From Hyphomicrobium sp. 99 (GTDB lineage Bacteria > Pseudomonadota > Alphaproteobacteria > Rhizobiales > Hyphomicrobiaceae): a stretch of 64,000 bases of DNA. The notes under the pieces are model-generated. The model saw only the letters and a program-made list of their open reading frames with translations. It was not told where the DNA came from and made no database searches. Positions 25,115 to 34,361 of the stretch are shown piece by piece. Each line of letters starts with the position of its first letter. Positions within the stretch are counted from its first letter, which is position 1. Made by a program: the position numbers and the translations under genes. The stretch covers positions 1,984,001-2,048,000 of the forward strand of contig NZ_KQ031382.1 of the NCBI RefSeq assembly GCF_000384335.2, written 5' to 3'.

Positions 25115-27229
25115 TTAGACGAGGTGCAAAGCGTTGACGGCGATGTCGATCGCCTTAATGCCGATGAACGGGATCAAGACGCCGCCAAGGCCATAGATCA
25201 GAAGATTTCTGCGGAGCAGAGGACCCGCGCCGATCGGGCGAAAGGCGACGCCTTTCAGCGCCAGCGGAATGAGAGCGATGATGATCAGCGCATTGAAGAT
25301 GATCGCAGACAGGATCGCGCTCTGCGGGCTGCCGAGGTTCATGATGTTGAGGACCTGCAGCTGCGGATAAAAGGCAAGAAACATCGCCGGAATGATCGCG
25401 AAGTATTTGGCGACGTCGTTCGCGATGGAGAACGTCGTCAAGGCGCCACGCGTCATCAGAAGCTGTTTCCCGATTTCCACGATCTCGATCAGCTTCGTCG
25501 GGTTGCTGTCGAGATCGACCATGTTGCCGGCCTCGCGGGCGGCGACCGTGCCCGTGTTCATCGCGACGCCGACGTCGGCTTGAGCGAGAGCCGGAGCATC
25601 GTTCGTGCCGTCGCCGCACATTGCGACGAGCTTGCCCTTAGCTTGTTCGTCACGGATGAGGCGCAACTTATCCTCGGGCGTTGCCTGCGCCAAGAAATCA
25701 TCGACGCCGGCTTCCGCCGCGATCGCCGCCGCCGTCATCGGGTTGTCGCCCGTGATCATGACAGTGCGAATGCCCATGCGGCGCAGCTCCGCGAAGCGTT
25801 CGCGAATACCGCCCTTGACGATGTCCTTGAGATGGATGGCGCCGAGCAGCTTGCCGTCCTTCGCAACGGCAAGCGGCGTACCGCCAGATTTTGAAATCGT
25901 ATCCGTTATGAGTTTTATTTCGCGCGCGGTTTCGGTGCTCATCGCCGGCCGCAAGGCTTGCGCCGCCGATCCGGCAGAAAGCGGTGAAGCACCAACGGAA
26001 CTGACGTATCTGATCACCGCATCGACGGCGCCCTTGCGAATGGACGATTCATCGGTCTCGACGCCGCTCATCCGGCTCTGCGCGGTGAACGGTATGAAGC
26101 GGGCTTTGACATCCGCGATCTCACGGCCGCGAAGCCCGTACTTTTCCTTCGCGAGCACGACGATCGAACGGCCCTCCGGCGTCTCGTCGGCGAGTGACGA
26201 GAGCTGGGCGGCATCGGCAAGCTCGGCTTCGCTGACGCCTGAGAGAGGCAGGAATTCTGTCGCCTGGCGGTTGCCGAGCGTTATCGTACCTGTCTTGTCG
26301 AGGAGTAGCGTGTCGACGTCGCCTGCGGCTTCGACCGCACGCCCGGACATCGCAAGAACGTTGAACCGCACGAGGCGATCCATGCCCGCGATGCCGATGG
26401 CGGATAGCAGAGCGCCGATCGTCGTTGGAATGAGCGTCACGAACAGCGCGACGAGCACGACGACGGAGATGGTGCCGCCGGCATAAGACGCGTAGCTCGG
26501 AATTGTCGCCGTGGCGAAGACGAAGATGATCGTCAATCCGGCGAGCAGAATATTGAGTGCAATCTCGTTCGGTGTCTTCTGCCGCTCGGCCCCTTCGACA
26601 AGCCGGATCATGCGATCGAGGAACGTCGACCCCTGTGCCGCGCTGATGCGAACGACGATCCAGTCTGACAAAACCTGGGTGCCTCCCGTCACAGCGGAGC
26701 GATCGCCACCGGACTCACGAATGACAGGAGCCGACTCGCCAGTAATCGCCGATTCATTCACCGACGCGATTCCTTCGATGACCTCGCCGTCGGAAGGGAT
26801 CGTCTCGCCGGCTTCAACGAGAACAACATCGCCAACCGCGAGCGACGTGCCGGGAACGAGCCTGAAGGACGTCTTATCCCGGCCGTTCATCAGTTTCGCC
26901 TGCGTTTCGCTGCGTTGCTGACGAAGCGCATCAGCCTGCGCTTTTCCGCGTCCCTCGGCTATTGCCTCGGCAAAATTGGCAAAGAGCACCGTGAACCACA
27001 GCCACAGGATGATTTGGAAAGTGAATGCAAGGTGCTCGCCACCTTGAATGAGGTCTCGGATGAAGATGATCGTCGTCAACATCGACACGATCTCGAGCAC
27101 GAACATGATCGGATTTTTGATCAGCGTTCTCGGATCGAGCTTGGCGAATGACGACCCGATTGCGGGAATGACAATGTGGGGGTCGAGCATCGTAGCGGCC
27201 GAGCCCTTCTTGCGGACGGTAGTTTCCAT
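25115..27229 (-). CDS. kdpB: KdpB catalytic P-type ATPase subunit
   Basis: The protein is 704 residues. It has the phosphorylation site DKTGT with D311, the actuator loop TGES (163-166; the serine equivalent to the inhibitory phosphoserine of E. coli KdpB is present), [10 protein letters not shown] and [18 protein letters not shown]. It hydrolyses ATP to drive K+ import through KdpA. Confidence 0.97.
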   Translation of the reverse strand: METTVRKKGSAATMLDPHIVIPAIGSSFAKLDPRTLIKNPIMFVLEIVSMLTTIIFIRDLIQGGEHLAFTFQIILWLWFTVLFANFAEAIAEGRGKAQADALRQQRSETQAKLMNGRDKTSFRLVPGTSLAVGDVVLVEAGETIPSDGEVIEGIASVNESAITGESAPVIRESGGDRSAVTGGTQVLSDWIVVRISAAQGSTFLDRMIRLVEGAERQKTPNEIALNILLAGLTIIFVFATATIPSYASYAGGTISVVVLVALFVTLIPTTIGALLSAIGIAGMDRLVRFNVLAMSGRAVEAAGDVDTLLLDKTGTITLGNRQATEFLPLSGVSEAELADAAQLSSLADETPEGRSIVVLAKEKYGLRGREIADVKARFIPFTAQSRMSGVETDESSIRKGAVDAVIRYVSSVGASPLSAGSAAQALRPAMSTETAREIKLITDTISKSGGTPLAVAKDGKLLGAIHLKDIVKGGIRERFAELRRMGIRTVMITGDNPMTAAAIAAEAGVDDFLAQATPEDKLRLIRDEQAKGKLVAMCGDGTNDAPALAQADVGVAMNTGTVAAREAGNMVDLDSNPTKLIEIVEIGKQLLMTRGALTTFSIANDVAKYFAIIPAMFLAFYPQLQVLNIMNLGSPQSAILSAIIFNALIIIALIPLALKGVAFRPIGAGPLLRRNLLIYGLGGVLIPFIGIKAIDIAVNALHLV

Positions 27230-27249
27230 TTCGCGTATCTCCGGAGAAA

Positions 27250-28953
27250 TCAGAAGAGCATGTTTCTGGTCATCGAGATCTGCTCGACGATCGGACCAAG
27301 AGCGAGGGCAGGGAAGAACGTCAGGCCGCCTACAATCAGGATGACGCCGACGACCAATCCCACGAAGAGGCTGCCGGTTGTTGGAAAAGTACCAGCCGAC
27401 GGGGGAACAGTTTTCTTCTCCGCCATCGAACCGGCGATGGCGAGCGCCGGAACGATCATGAAGAAGCGGCCGACAAACATCGCGATGGCGCCGGTGACGT
27501 TATAGAACGGCGTGTTGCCCGTGATACCGCCGAAGGCCGACCCGTTATTTGCCGTGCTGGATGTGTAGAGGTAGAGAATCTCCGAGAAGCCATGAGGTCC
27601 GTTGTTCGCAATCGAGGCGAGGGCGGACGGAAGGACCGTGGCGACAGCGCTGAAACCCAGGTACATCAACGGAAGCACGAGGATCGCGAGCATCGCCATC
27701 TTCACTTCCTTCGATTCAATTTTCTTGCCGACGTACTCGGGCGTACGGCCAACCATCAGGCCGGCGACGAAGATCGCGATGACGATGAAGATCAGCATGC
27801 CGTAAAAGCCCGCGCCCACGCCGCCGACTATAATCTCGCCGAGCTGCATGTTGATCATTGGGATCATGCCGCCGAGTGCGGTGAAGCTGTCGTGCATGGC
27901 GTTGACGGCGCCGCACGAAGCGGCAGTCGTGACGACGGCGAAGAGCGCGGATGCGATGATGCCGAAGCGAACCTCTTTGCCTTCCATGTTGCCGCCGGTC
28001 AGGCCGAGTTCATTGATGCCGGTGACGCCGGCGGATTCTGCCCAGTAACAGACGGCGACGCCCGCGATGAACAGAACGCCCATCACCCACAGGATCGCCC
28101 AGCCCTGCTTTTGATTTCCGACCATGCGGCCGAAGACGTTCGTGAGCGCAGCACCGAGGGCAAAGATCGACACCATCTGCACGAAGTTGGAGAAAGCCGT
28201 CGGATTTTCGAAAGGATGCGCCGCGTTGGCATTGAAGAAGCCGCCGCCGTTCGTGCCAAGCATCTTGATGGCAATCTGCGAGGCGACGGGCCCGACGGCG
28301 ATTGTCTGCTTGGCGCCTTCGAGTGTCGTCGCGTCGACGTAAGCACCAAGCGTCTGCGGTATGCCGTCCCAAACCAGGAAGAGCGCAAAGGGAATGCAAA
28401 TAGGCAATAGAATGTAGAGCGTGCAGCGCGTGATATCGACCCAGAAATTGCCGATGCTGCGCGTCGAGGCGCGAGCGAAGCCGCGGATGAGCGCGATGGC
28501 GATGACGATACCGGTGGCGGCCGACAGGAAATTTTGATGCGTGAGGCCAAGCATCTGGGTGAGATACGAAACGGTCGTTTCTCCACCATAGTTCTGCCAG
28601 TTCGTATTCGTGATGAAGCTGACCGCCGTGTTGAACGACAGATCTGGCGCGACGGCCGTCATGCCCTGAGGATTGAATGGTAACCAGCCTTGCGTGCGCA
28701 GCAGGACATAGAGAATAAGAAATCCGCCGACGTGGAACATCAGCATGGAGACGGCATAGGTTAGCCAATCCTGCTCGGATCGCTCGTTCACACCGGCGAT
28801 TTTATAAAGAGAGACTTCCATCGGCCTGATAACCGGCGAAAGAAATGTCCTTTCGCCAGAAAATACACGATACATGTACCAGCCGAGAGGCTTCACGAGC
28901 GCAATGACGACTGCGCAGAACAGGGCGACCTGCGCCCAACCAACGAGGGTCAT
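27250..28953 (-). CDS. kdpA: KdpA K+-binding channel-like subunit
   Basis: This 567-residue membrane protein has about ten helices. Selectivity-filter-like loops are visible: [30 protein letters not shown] and SAFGGITGN. It starts 12 bases after kdpF. Confidence 0.97.
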   Translation of the reverse strand: MTLVGWAQVALFCAVVIALVKPLGWYMYRVFSGERTFLSPVIRPMEVSLYKIAGVNERSEQDWLTYAVSMLMFHVGGFLILYVLLRTQGWLPFNPQGMTAVAPDLSFNTAVSFITNTNWQNYGGETTVSYLTQMLGLTHQNFLSAATGIVIAIALIRGFARASTRSIGNFWVDITRCTLYILLPICIPFALFLVWDGIPQTLGAYVDATTLEGAKQTIAVGPVASQIAIKMLGTNGGGFFNANAAHPFENPTAFSNFVQMVSIFALGAALTNVFGRMVGNQKQGWAILWVMGVLFIAGVAVCYWAESAGVTGINELGLTGGNMEGKEVRFGIIASALFAVVTTAASCGAVNAMHDSFTALGGMIPMINMQLGEIIVGGVGAGFYGMLIFIVIAIFVAGLMVGRTPEYVGKKIESKEVKMAMLAILVLPLMYLGFSAVATVLPSALASIANNGPHGFSEILYLYTSSTANNGSAFGGITGNTPFYNVTGAIAMFVGRFFMIVPALAIAGSMAEKKTVPPSAGTFPTTGSLFVGLVVGVILIVGGLTFFPALALGPIVEQISMTRNMLF

Positions 28954-28965
28954 TTGAGATGCCTT

Positions 28966-29055
28966 TCAGAAGGACTCAGGGCGCACGAGCGCATAGATGA
29001 GATAGACGAGCAGGCCGGCCGTCACGACCCCTGCCAATGCGTAATCGAATATCAT
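28966..29055 (-). CDS. kdpF: KdpF small stabilising subunit
   Basis: This 29-residue hydrophobic peptide reads MIFDYALAGVVTAGLLVYLI and then YALVRPESF. The pattern of one helix followed by YALVRPE is diagnostic for KdpF. GAGAAG-type ribosome signals precede the ATG at 29055. It lies directly upstream of kdpA and downstream of another short peptide gene. Confidence 0.93.
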   Translation of the reverse strand: MIFDYALAGVVTAGLLVYLIYALVRPESF

Positions 29056-29064
29056 GAGAAGCCC

Positions 29065-29148
29065 TCACAGCCGGTCGCAGGCAAAAGCGTAAGCGATGGA
29101 AAGCGCGAAAAGCGCCAATCCGCCCGCCAGTAGGATGATGTCGTACAT
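29065..29148 (-). CDS. 27-residue hydrophobic peptide at the head of the kdp operon
   Basis: The frame reads MYDIILLAGGLALFALSIAY and then AFACDRL. It encodes one membrane helix with a CDRL tail and ends nine bases before the kdpF ATG. From memory, comparable single-helix peptides ending in ACDRL or similar precede kdpF in other bacteria, but I cannot confirm this here. The tight spacing and clear helix argue that it is translated, perhaps as an extra Kdp accessory peptide. Confidence 0.65.
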   Translation of the reverse strand: MYDIILLAGGLALFALSIAYAFACDRL

Positions 29149-29484
29149 CGGGTGTTCCGTTCGTTTGATTTTGCGCAAAGATGGATGGCCAACGGCGGTT
29201 AGATGCCACTCGTAGCGTATGAATTCGAGTTGGCCGGGCGTGGCTACTTATAGGAATCTCATAAAGACCGCGACGCGATTGGCGCTGCAGGTCGCGTCCA
29301 GCGCCTGTCAGCCGGCGTCAATATGCTGTCGAATAATAAAGCGCGAAATCGCGCGCGAATTCCTATCGGCTGGGTGAAAATTTGAATGAAAGGCGGGCCG
29401 AAAAGCAAAACGGCGTCGTCTCGCTCATGCCCAGGAAGCGAGACGGCGCCGTTATATTGTGCGCAGGAGCAGCGGTTCTGTTTG
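29149..29484. promoter_or_regulatory. kdp upstream region with a candidate regulator site
   Basis: On the minus strand CTTTATG-N6-CTATAAG (29247-29266) is an imperfect dyad about 100 bases upstream of the first peptide gene. It is a reasonable candidate for KdpE binding by position and AT content. A G/C-rich stretch and no gene occupy the rest. Confidence 0.3.
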
Positions 29485-29943
29485 CTATGGAGTGGTGGGC
29501 GCGCCCGATTGCGGAATGGCCGTTGAATTTTCCGGATTGGTGGTTTGACCCGGCACTGGACCGGTGGTCATCGCACCCGTCCCACTCGTACTCGAAGTCG
29601 TGCCCGATAATCCGGTACCCGCCCCATTATTCGGCGTCGCCGGATTGAATCCCGTAGACGAACTGCTTTCGGCGCCCGTGGTTGATCCGGTGCCCGCGGT
29701 GCCTGTCGCAGCATCGCTGCCACCAATGCGAGGCGTGGGTATTAACGGAGTGGTCGATCCAGGATTGTAGTTCGACCCGCTACCTGATCCCGCGCCGGTA
29801 CTTGATCCTACGCCGGCGCTCGATGATCCTGCGCCGACCCCGGCAGCTGATCCTGCTGCGCCACCGCCGCCGGCGCCCGCAGCAAACACCGCGCTCGCGC
29901 TGAGCAGAAGACCAGCAGCAGTCGCCGCTAACATGCGCTTCAT
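29485..29943 (-). CDS. Secreted Gly/Ser/Thr-rich low-complexity protein
   Basis: The 152-residue protein has a signal peptide (cleavage near VFA-AGA, residue 22). The mature chain is almost only G, S, T, A, P and N (AGSSSAGVGSSTGAGSGSG, PATPNNGAGTG) and is presumably disordered. A perfect sigma-EcfG-type promoter ends 37 bases before its ATG, placing it in the general stress response. Function unknown. Confidence 0.75.
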   Translation of the reverse strand: MKRMLAATAAGLLLSASAVFAAGAGGGGAAGSAAGVGAGSSSAGVGSSTGAGSGSGSNYNPGSTTPLIPTPRIGGSDAATGTAGTGSTTGAESSSSTGFNPATPNNGAGTGLSGTTSSTSGTGAMTTGPVPGQTTNPENSTAIPQSGAPTTP

Positions 29944-29979
29944 GATGTATTTCTCCTCTCATGTTGATCCTGCTTGTTC

Positions 29980-30004
29980 AACGGATGCAGATGCGAGGTG
30001 TTCC
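29980..30004 (-). promoter_or_regulatory. Sigma-EcfG-type promoter (GGAAC-N16-CGTT)
   Basis: On the minus strand GGAAC (30004-30000) is followed after 16 bases by CGTT (29983-29980). This is an exact match to the alphaproteobacterial general-stress consensus and is correctly placed for the secreted protein that starts at 29943. Confidence 0.8.
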
Positions 30005-30437
30005 GCCAATCCGCGGAGTCGAAGTGATGTTCAATGGTTCACGGTACGTAACAAAGCAGTGATGCAAACAATGCACGCAGGGAGCCCCGAGATTTCAAAG
30101 GGCCACGCCGAGGCAATCGCTCAGAATTTTGAATTGAATTCCGAAATCTCTTCGATCGAAGAGAGCGGGCGCATTTGAAGAAAGCGCTGTTTGGAAAACA
30201 TTCCCTTCTCTAGAGCGCGTTGAGAATGTGCAATGCAGCGACGAATGTTCGTACAGAGACGAAAGTTCTGCTTGCTTGAAATCTGACCAAATGCATAGCT
30301 GCTATCATCGGGCGCATTAATGGCTTTGTCAGCACGTTCCCGGTGCGTTGCTGTCATCATCCTGGGACTGCTTGATCCGGCATGGGTCCAAGCTCCAAGC
30401 GGAAAGCGCGACCGTATCGCGCCGCAAGGTACCCACT
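30005..30437. other. Intergenic region without a supported gene
   Basis: About 430 bases hold only short open frames without ribosome sites or protein-like composition. AT content is somewhat higher around 30120-30300. Nothing else was assigned. Confidence 0.4.
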
Positions 30438-30791
30438 ATGACGACTCTCAAAAATATCTCTGTGCTTATTGTCGATGCGAATGGCGAATCTGCGTTTGAC
30501 TTGCGCCAATCGTTCACCAACGCAGGCGCGACGACCCATGTGGTGTCGAATTTTGTGTCAGCGGAAAAGCTGCTCGAGTCAAAAACGATCGACGCAGTGG
30601 TTCTTCCTTATTCGCAAGACCCGGAGACTGTCGCCTTCTGCCGCGTGATCACTGAACGGAACATTCCGCCTGTCTTCACATCCGAACCGCCCCCGCGTTA
30701 TCCGGTGAAGCGCCGTATGTCGAGCGCGATCATTGCAGTCAAAGGACTGATCGCCGAGCAGGGTGCGCAGAGGTATCGCGCTGTTCATTAG
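30438..30791 (+). CDS. Receiver-like protein lacking the phospho-acceptor aspartate
   Basis: The protein is 117 residues from the ATG at 30438 (AAGG upstream). The N terminus NISVLIVDANGESAFDLRQSF and DAVVLPYSQDPETV follow a CheY-like beta-alpha pattern. However, the position of the acceptor Asp (LLD in normal receivers) is LP, and the early acidic pair is reduced to one Asp. The chain stops soon after the receiver-like part. It may act as a phosphorylation-independent receiver. The family call is by fold pattern and moderate in confidence. Confidence 0.6.
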   Translation: MTTLKNISVLIVDANGESAFDLRQSFTNAGATTHVVSNFVSAEKLLESKTIDAVVLPYSQDPETVAFCRVITERNIPPVFTSEPPPRYPVKRRMSSAIIAVKGLIAEQGAQRYRAVH

Positions 30792-30831
30792 CGCGAATAT
30801 TTGATGCCGGGCGGTTCGGCCCGTCCGGTAT

Positions 30832-31107
30832 CTATTCATCCTCATCTCTATCGTCGGTATCGACGCTGAGGCGCTCACGCGCCGCCTCATGATTTTCAAT
30901 TTCGACGTTGACCGAAATTGACTTCGGGTCGGTTCCTTCGCCCGGGACGGCTTCGTTCTCGTCTTCCCGCTCATCATCAGAATCGTCTTCGTCTCCCGGA
31001 TAGGAGGGAACGGTTTCCGGCATTCCCGGCAGCGGCGCCGTCACTGGCGAAAGCTCATCGGGATCGAAAGCCTCAGGCTCGACGATTTGCATTTTGCGTT
31101 TACCCAT
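30832..31107 (-). CDS. Small highly acidic protein
   Basis: The 91 residues are rich in D, E and P (PGDEDDSDDEREDENE, DTDDRDEDE at the end). The short basic start MGKRKMQI is preceded by GAGG at good spacing. No family is recognised; the chain is probably disordered. A near-consensus sigma-EcfG promoter ends 38 bases upstream. Confidence 0.65.
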   Translation of the reverse strand: MGKRKMQIVEPEAFDPDELSPVTAPLPGMPETVPSYPGDEDDSDDEREDENEAVPGEGTDPKSISVNVEIENHEAARERLSVDTDDRDEDE

Positions 31108-31145
31108 TGTTGATCCTCGATCTCGAGAAGTCTCGTTATCGGGAT

Positions 31146-31171
31146 AACGCTTACAGGTGGGCTAAGGTTCG
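31146..31171 (-). promoter_or_regulatory. Near-consensus sigma-EcfG promoter (CGAAC-N17-CGTT)
   Basis: The minus-strand CGAAC (31171-31167) and CGTT (31149-31146) have one mismatch to GGAAC. They are placed about 39 bases before the acidic protein start, the same distance as in the perfect examples nearby. Confidence 0.45.
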
Positions 31172-31177
31172 CGCGCT

Positions 31178-31528
31178 TTACACAAGACGCACGAGGGCGG
31201 CGTTGGGCGCCTCCAAATCCGACACGAGAGATGTGACGAACGCATCGTCGCCGCCGGCCACAATATGCGTGATCTTCAGAGACTTTATAGCTGTCGCATC
31301 TGTTGCATTTCCGGACACAAACCGCCGAAATGCAGAACGGCCGAAAACGCCATCGTCGAAGATTTCATTTATGACGGGACATTCGAAGTAGTAGTACTCG
31401 CGCCGGCCTTCGATGGTGTCGAGAAAGATAGATCCCAAAGCCTCCACCAGAGCTTTGCGGTTACGGTATTCCGCACTGCAAGCAATGAAGACACGGGCCA
31501 CGTCGGCCTTAGGGTGGTGATCGGTCAT
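31178..31528 (-). CDS. Hypothetical protein
   Basis: The protein is 116 residues from the ATG at 31528; the longer frame to 31879 runs into the opposite gene and is not protein-like. It has mixed alpha/beta composition with ADVARVFIACSAEYRNRKAL and EGRREYYYFECPVINEIFDDG (read in part). No family is recognised. The 265-base gap to the next gene (31529-31793) holds nothing clear. Confidence 0.55.
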   Translation of the reverse strand: MTDHHPKADVARVFIACSAEYRNRKALVEALGSIFLDTIEGRREYYYFECPVINEIFDDGVFGRSAFRRFVSGNATDATAIKSLKITHIVAGGDDAFVTSLVSDLEAPNAALVRLV

Positions 31529-31793
31529 TGAACAAATTCCAGATGAAATCGGAACTCCAAACCGCCCCAAACCATTTTGTGCATGGCTGATTGTGCATAG
31601 CTGACGCACGCGTCTCACAACGCGGCTGTCAGCCAATGGTAAATGAGGCGAAGGATGAGAGCGGAGAAGCTGAACGCAATGTGACGTGGCCGAATGATGG
31701 CGGGCCAGGGTGTCGCGCCCCAAAAACGGGCTGTCCGGAGCGACCTTTGAAGAATGTGTCGCAAAAATTGAATGAGGATTGAGGAGCATCGCC

Positions 31794-32000
31794 GTGGAAA
31801 TTCGTGTCTCGCAATTGGAAAGAGCGTTCGAGCTTGCTCGATCGGGGAGATGCGCGACAGTCGCCGATATCAAGCGCAAATTGCGCGAAGAGGGCTATCA
31901 GGACGATCAGGTTGAGGGACCATTACTTTTCGGTCAGCTCAATTCACTCATGAGAAAATCGGCCTCTGAGCCGGACGCTGGCTCTTCGCGATCGACATAA
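31794..32000 (+). CDS. Small helical hypothetical protein (GTG start)
   Basis: The protein is 68 residues from GTG at 31794, with GAGGAG seven bases upstream. The sequence LERAFELARSGRCATVADIK plus KLREEGYQDDQVEG looks like a helix-turn-helix-sized helical protein with a disordered SASEPDAGSSRST tail. No family is recognised with confidence. Confidence 0.6.
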   Translation: MEIRVSQLERAFELARSGRCATVADIKRKLREEGYQDDQVEGPLLFGQLNSLMRKSASEPDAGSSRST

Positions 32001-32030
32001 AGTTTTCCGATACACAAACCAGAAATGGAG

Positions 32031-32060
32031 GCACCCCGATCCCCTGCCTAACCGGGGTGC
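32031..32060. terminator. Stem-loop downstream of the small helical gene
   Basis: GCACCCCG (32031-32038) and CGGGGTGC (32053-32060) form an 8-base stem with a C-rich loop. It sits 30 bases after the preceding stop. The following ACCCTTTAG gives only a weak T tract, so it may be a terminator or an RNA element. Confidence 0.4.
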
Positions 32061-32405
32061 ACCCTTTAGCCACGGCATTTGGGGGCAGCCGCACCGAGGG
32101 TAGTGCGGGCCGTGGCGAGAATTTTACCGACTGCCGGCTGAACAGTTCCCGCCGCGTCCAAACTTCGCTTCGCCTCCGCGGCCCTACAAGTAGGTTGATC
32201 ATTCGGCGCGCGCTTTCCTTCTGTTGATTGACCGGGATCGCCGCATTTCCGGCGCTGTCGCGATGGAAACATTCTCCGCACCAGCGACTTTACTTTTCGG
32301 TAAGCTTGCACGCTCGAATTGATGCGGCCGCAAGAAATATTAGACGTATCTATCGGTGGCCGGTCTAATGCGGACGGCGAAGCTAAAGGAATAATGGAGG
32401 AGACG

Positions 32406-32648
32406 ATGAGGATCGTTCTTGCGCTTTTGATGAGCGTTTGCGTTTCGGGCGCGGCTTTCGCAGACGCTTCATGCAATGCGACAGCCAAGGATAAAAAGCT
32501 CGCTGGTGCGGCATTGAAAAGCTTCATGACGAAATGCGAAAAAGATGCGCAGGCGAAATGCGATGCGGATGCGAAGGCAAAGAATCTGCACGGAGCCGCA
32601 CAAACGAGCTTCACGAAGAAATGCGTGAAGGACGCGTCCGGCGCCTGA
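32406..32648 (+). CDS. PsiF-repeat small periplasmic protein
   Basis: The protein is 80 residues from the ATG at 32406, with GGAGGAG upstream. The signal peptide ends at AFA-DAS (residue 20). The mature part is two repeats of about 26 residues, each starting with C-N/D-A and ending K-C-x-K-D-A (CNATAKDKKLAGAA..., CDADAKAKNLHGAA...). This matches the PsiF (phosphate-starvation-inducible) repeat. Cellular role unknown. Confidence 0.8.
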   Translation: MRIVLALLMSVCVSGAAFADASCNATAKDKKLAGAALKSFMTKCEKDAQAKCDADAKAKNLHGAAQTSFTKKCVKDASGA

Positions 32649-32687
32649 GAGAAATAGGCCGCGACGGCTGCGCCACAGCCTGCAGCG

Positions 32688-32713
32688 GGAACAAAGTTTA
32701 TCAGGCTGGCGTT
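32688..32713 (+). promoter_or_regulatory. Sigma-EcfG-type promoter (GGAAC-N17-CGTT)
   Basis: GGAAC (32688-32692) and CGTT (32710-32713) are separated by 17 bases, a perfect consensus match 80 bases before the iron-permease-like gene. Confidence 0.75.
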
Positions 32714-32792
32714 GCTTCGCCGACGTTAGATAAACCAGTGGCAGGTGCGCCTGCTCTATGCGTGAGGCGCGCCCAGCCCGTCCGGTGCGGCC

Positions 32793-33218
32793 ATGATGAC
32801 CATCGAAACAGAAACGCCTGCCGCCGTCCGTCCGCAATCAGCACGGCTGGGATGGCGACAGCGCGTGATGCACAGCTTCTCGCAATTCGCGGGACGATCC
32901 GCGCTGGTTATCGGCTCGGCCTCTGCCTTCGTCGTGGCGACGCTCTCGGTAGTTCTATGGGCCGCGACGGGCCCCTATTTCCATTACTCTGATACGTGGC
33001 AGCTCGTCGTGAACACGGGCACGACGCTGGTTACGTTTCTCGCCGTGTTCCTCATCCAGCACAGCCAGAATAAGGACGGTAAAGCAATTCAATTGAAGCT
33101 CGACGAGCTTATTCGCAGCACGCAAAGCGCGCGCAATATTCTGATCGATCTCGAACACGCGACCGAGGATGAGATTGAGAAATTGCAAAAGGAATTTGCC
33201 CGGCGAAGACATTCCTGA
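32793..33218 (+). CDS. Low-affinity iron permease family protein
   Basis: This 141-residue protein has two membrane helices (about 36-58 and 68-88) followed by the family signature LIQHSQNKDGKAIQLKLDEL (about 87-106) and a charged helical tail. This is the bacterial Fet4-like (PF04120) domain. In bacteria the transport role is not firmly shown. A perfect sigma-EcfG promoter precedes it, so it is probably stress-induced. The start may be the second Met, at 32796. Confidence 0.8.
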   Translation: MMTIETETPAAVRPQSARLGWRQRVMHSFSQFAGRSALVIGSASAFVVATLSVVLWAATGPYFHYSDTWQLVVNTGTTLVTFLAVFLIQHSQNKDGKAIQLKLDELIRSTQSARNILIDLEHATEDEIEKLQKEFARRRHS

Positions 33219-33247
33219 GCGGCCGAGAACGCTCGGCAAGTTCAATC

Positions 33248-33273
33248 GGAACAATGTCCTTGAAGCCTGCGTT
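33248..33273 (+). promoter_or_regulatory. Sigma-EcfG-type promoter (GGAAC-N17-CGTT)
   Basis: GGAAC (33248-33252) and CGTT (33270-33273) end 36 bases before the PRC-barrel ATG. The match is perfect and the position ideal. Confidence 0.8.
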
Positions 33274-33309
33274 GGACTTCAGCCGCGGCTCCGGAAGAAG
33301 GACATAAAA

Positions 33310-33669
33310 ATGCAGTCTGAAAACAGATTTCTTGAAGCAAGCCAAGTCGCGGGTACGGCCGTATATGACGGCGCGCACACTGAGATCGGCGCTGTCGACG
33401 ATCTGATTATCGATACGATAACCGGCAAAGTCCGGTACGCGGTATTGAGCTTTGGCGGATTCCTCGGTCTCGGCAAAAGCCAGTACGTCGTTCCATGGAC
33501 GGCGCTTCGCTGGGACGCCGACCTGAACGGTTACGTCACGGGAATCACGGAAGAGCAGCTCCAGGCATCGCCTGACTTCGATCCGCTTTCGCTGCGAAAT
33601 CGCGATGCCGAAGGGCGCCTCCATGAAGCCTACGGCGCACCAACATACTGGGAACTCGAGCCGCGCTGA
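33310..33669 (+). CDS. PRC-barrel domain protein
   Basis: The protein is 119 residues from the ATG at 33310 (AAGGA upstream). The longer frame to 33169 would span the promoter and is rejected. The PRC motif is YDGAHTEIGAVDDLIIDTITG followed by RYAVLSFGGFLGLGKSQYVVPW (read in part). Stress-related PRC-barrel proteins of this type are common in Hyphomicrobiales. A cupin gene follows after 14 bases. Confidence 0.85.
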   Translation: MQSENRFLEASQVAGTAVYDGAHTEIGAVDDLIIDTITGKVRYAVLSFGGFLGLGKSQYVVPWTALRWDADLNGYVTGITEEQLQASPDFDPLSLRNRDAEGRLHEAYGAPTYWELEPR

Positions 33670-33683
33670 GCGAACTGCACGCG

Positions 33684-34028
33684 ATGGAGCAAACGTCCGT
33701 AAAATATGGGAAGGGGTTTCGCGTCATTGCGGGAAATAGCCGTTCGCAGGCTGCCGTGATGGTAATCGAGCCTGGCGGAAGAGAGGGCGGCAAAGACAAC
33801 TTCCATAAAGACTCAGACCAGTGGCTTTACGTGGAGAGTGGGACCGGCGAGGCGATCGTGGACGGTCACACTCACGCGCTACGGCCAGGATCTCTCATTC
33901 TGATCGCCCACGGCGAAAGGCATGAGATCCGCAACACCGGCAACGATCCCATGAAGACCCTGAATTTCTACGTTCCCCCAGCCTACACGCGCGACGGAGC
34001 GGAACGGCCCGCAGGCAAGGCTGAATGA
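33684..34028 (+). CDS. Cupin-domain protein
   Basis: This 114-residue protein has the two cupin motifs: KDNFHKDSDQWLYVESGTGE (about 38-57) and PGSLILIAHGERHEIRNTG (about 69-87), carrying the His/Glu ligands. It probably binds a metal. It is co-transcribed with the PRC-barrel gene. The substrate is unknown. Confidence 0.85.
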   Translation: MEQTSVKYGKGFRVIAGNSRSQAAVMVIEPGGREGGKDNFHKDSDQWLYVESGTGEAIVDGHTHALRPGSLILIAHGERHEIRNTGNDPMKTLNFYVPPAYTRDGAERPAGKAE

Positions 34029-34046
34029 TTGTCGCGGGCTTCAATC

Positions 34047-34072
34047 GAAACTTAGCCTCCTAGAAGCGCGTT
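34047..34072 (+). promoter_or_regulatory. Near-consensus sigma-EcfG promoter (GAAAC-N17-CGTT)
   Basis: GAAAC (34047-34051) and CGTT (34069-34072) end 29 bases before the ATG at 34102. There is one mismatch in the -35 element. Confidence 0.45.
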
Positions 34073-34101
34073 TCACTGACGGGTTTCTTGGAGAACGTCA
34101 A

Positions 34102-34341
34102 ATGCACCCGGCTATGGCACTCTGGATCTGGTCCGTATCAATGTCACGCGTGTGGCAGAACTCTCTGTCGGGAGAACAACTGCTGCCGGTAGACGAAAAG
34201 CGCAAAACTGCAGATCCGATTTTCGTCCGTGCCAATGCGTACCTTCAATCGGACCTAGCGAAAAATCCTCTTCCCGATGTCATCCTCGATCGTCTTGCCG
34301 ATCTCTATTGGACGGAGCGCGACGCTGATCTCGCGATTTAG
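34102..34341 (+). CDS. Small hypothetical protein
   Basis: The protein is 79 residues with GGAG upstream of the ATG. It is mostly helical and polar (LAKNPLPDVILDRLADLYWTERD). It shows no known domain. A near-consensus stress promoter precedes it. Confidence 0.55.
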   Translation: MHPAMALWIWSVSMSRVWQNSLSGEQLLPVDEKRKTADPIFVRANAYLQSDLAKNPLPDVILDRLADLYWTERDADLAI

Positions 34342-34361
34342 CGAGGATCGACGAAGCCGGA

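Noticed and set aside
25605..26486. 293-codon plus-strand frame over kdpB
   Set aside because: It is antisense to a strongly conserved kdpB with all P-type motifs and has Ser/Arg-rich, non-protein-like composition.
27592..28410. 272-codon plus-strand frame over kdpA
   Set aside because: It is antisense to kdpA; charged Asp/Glu/Arg/His-rich sequence is typical of the reverse frame of a membrane protein.
29933..30360. Two short opposite frames (82 and 79 codons)
   Set aside because: They overlap each other, lack ribosome sites and show no protein-like pattern.
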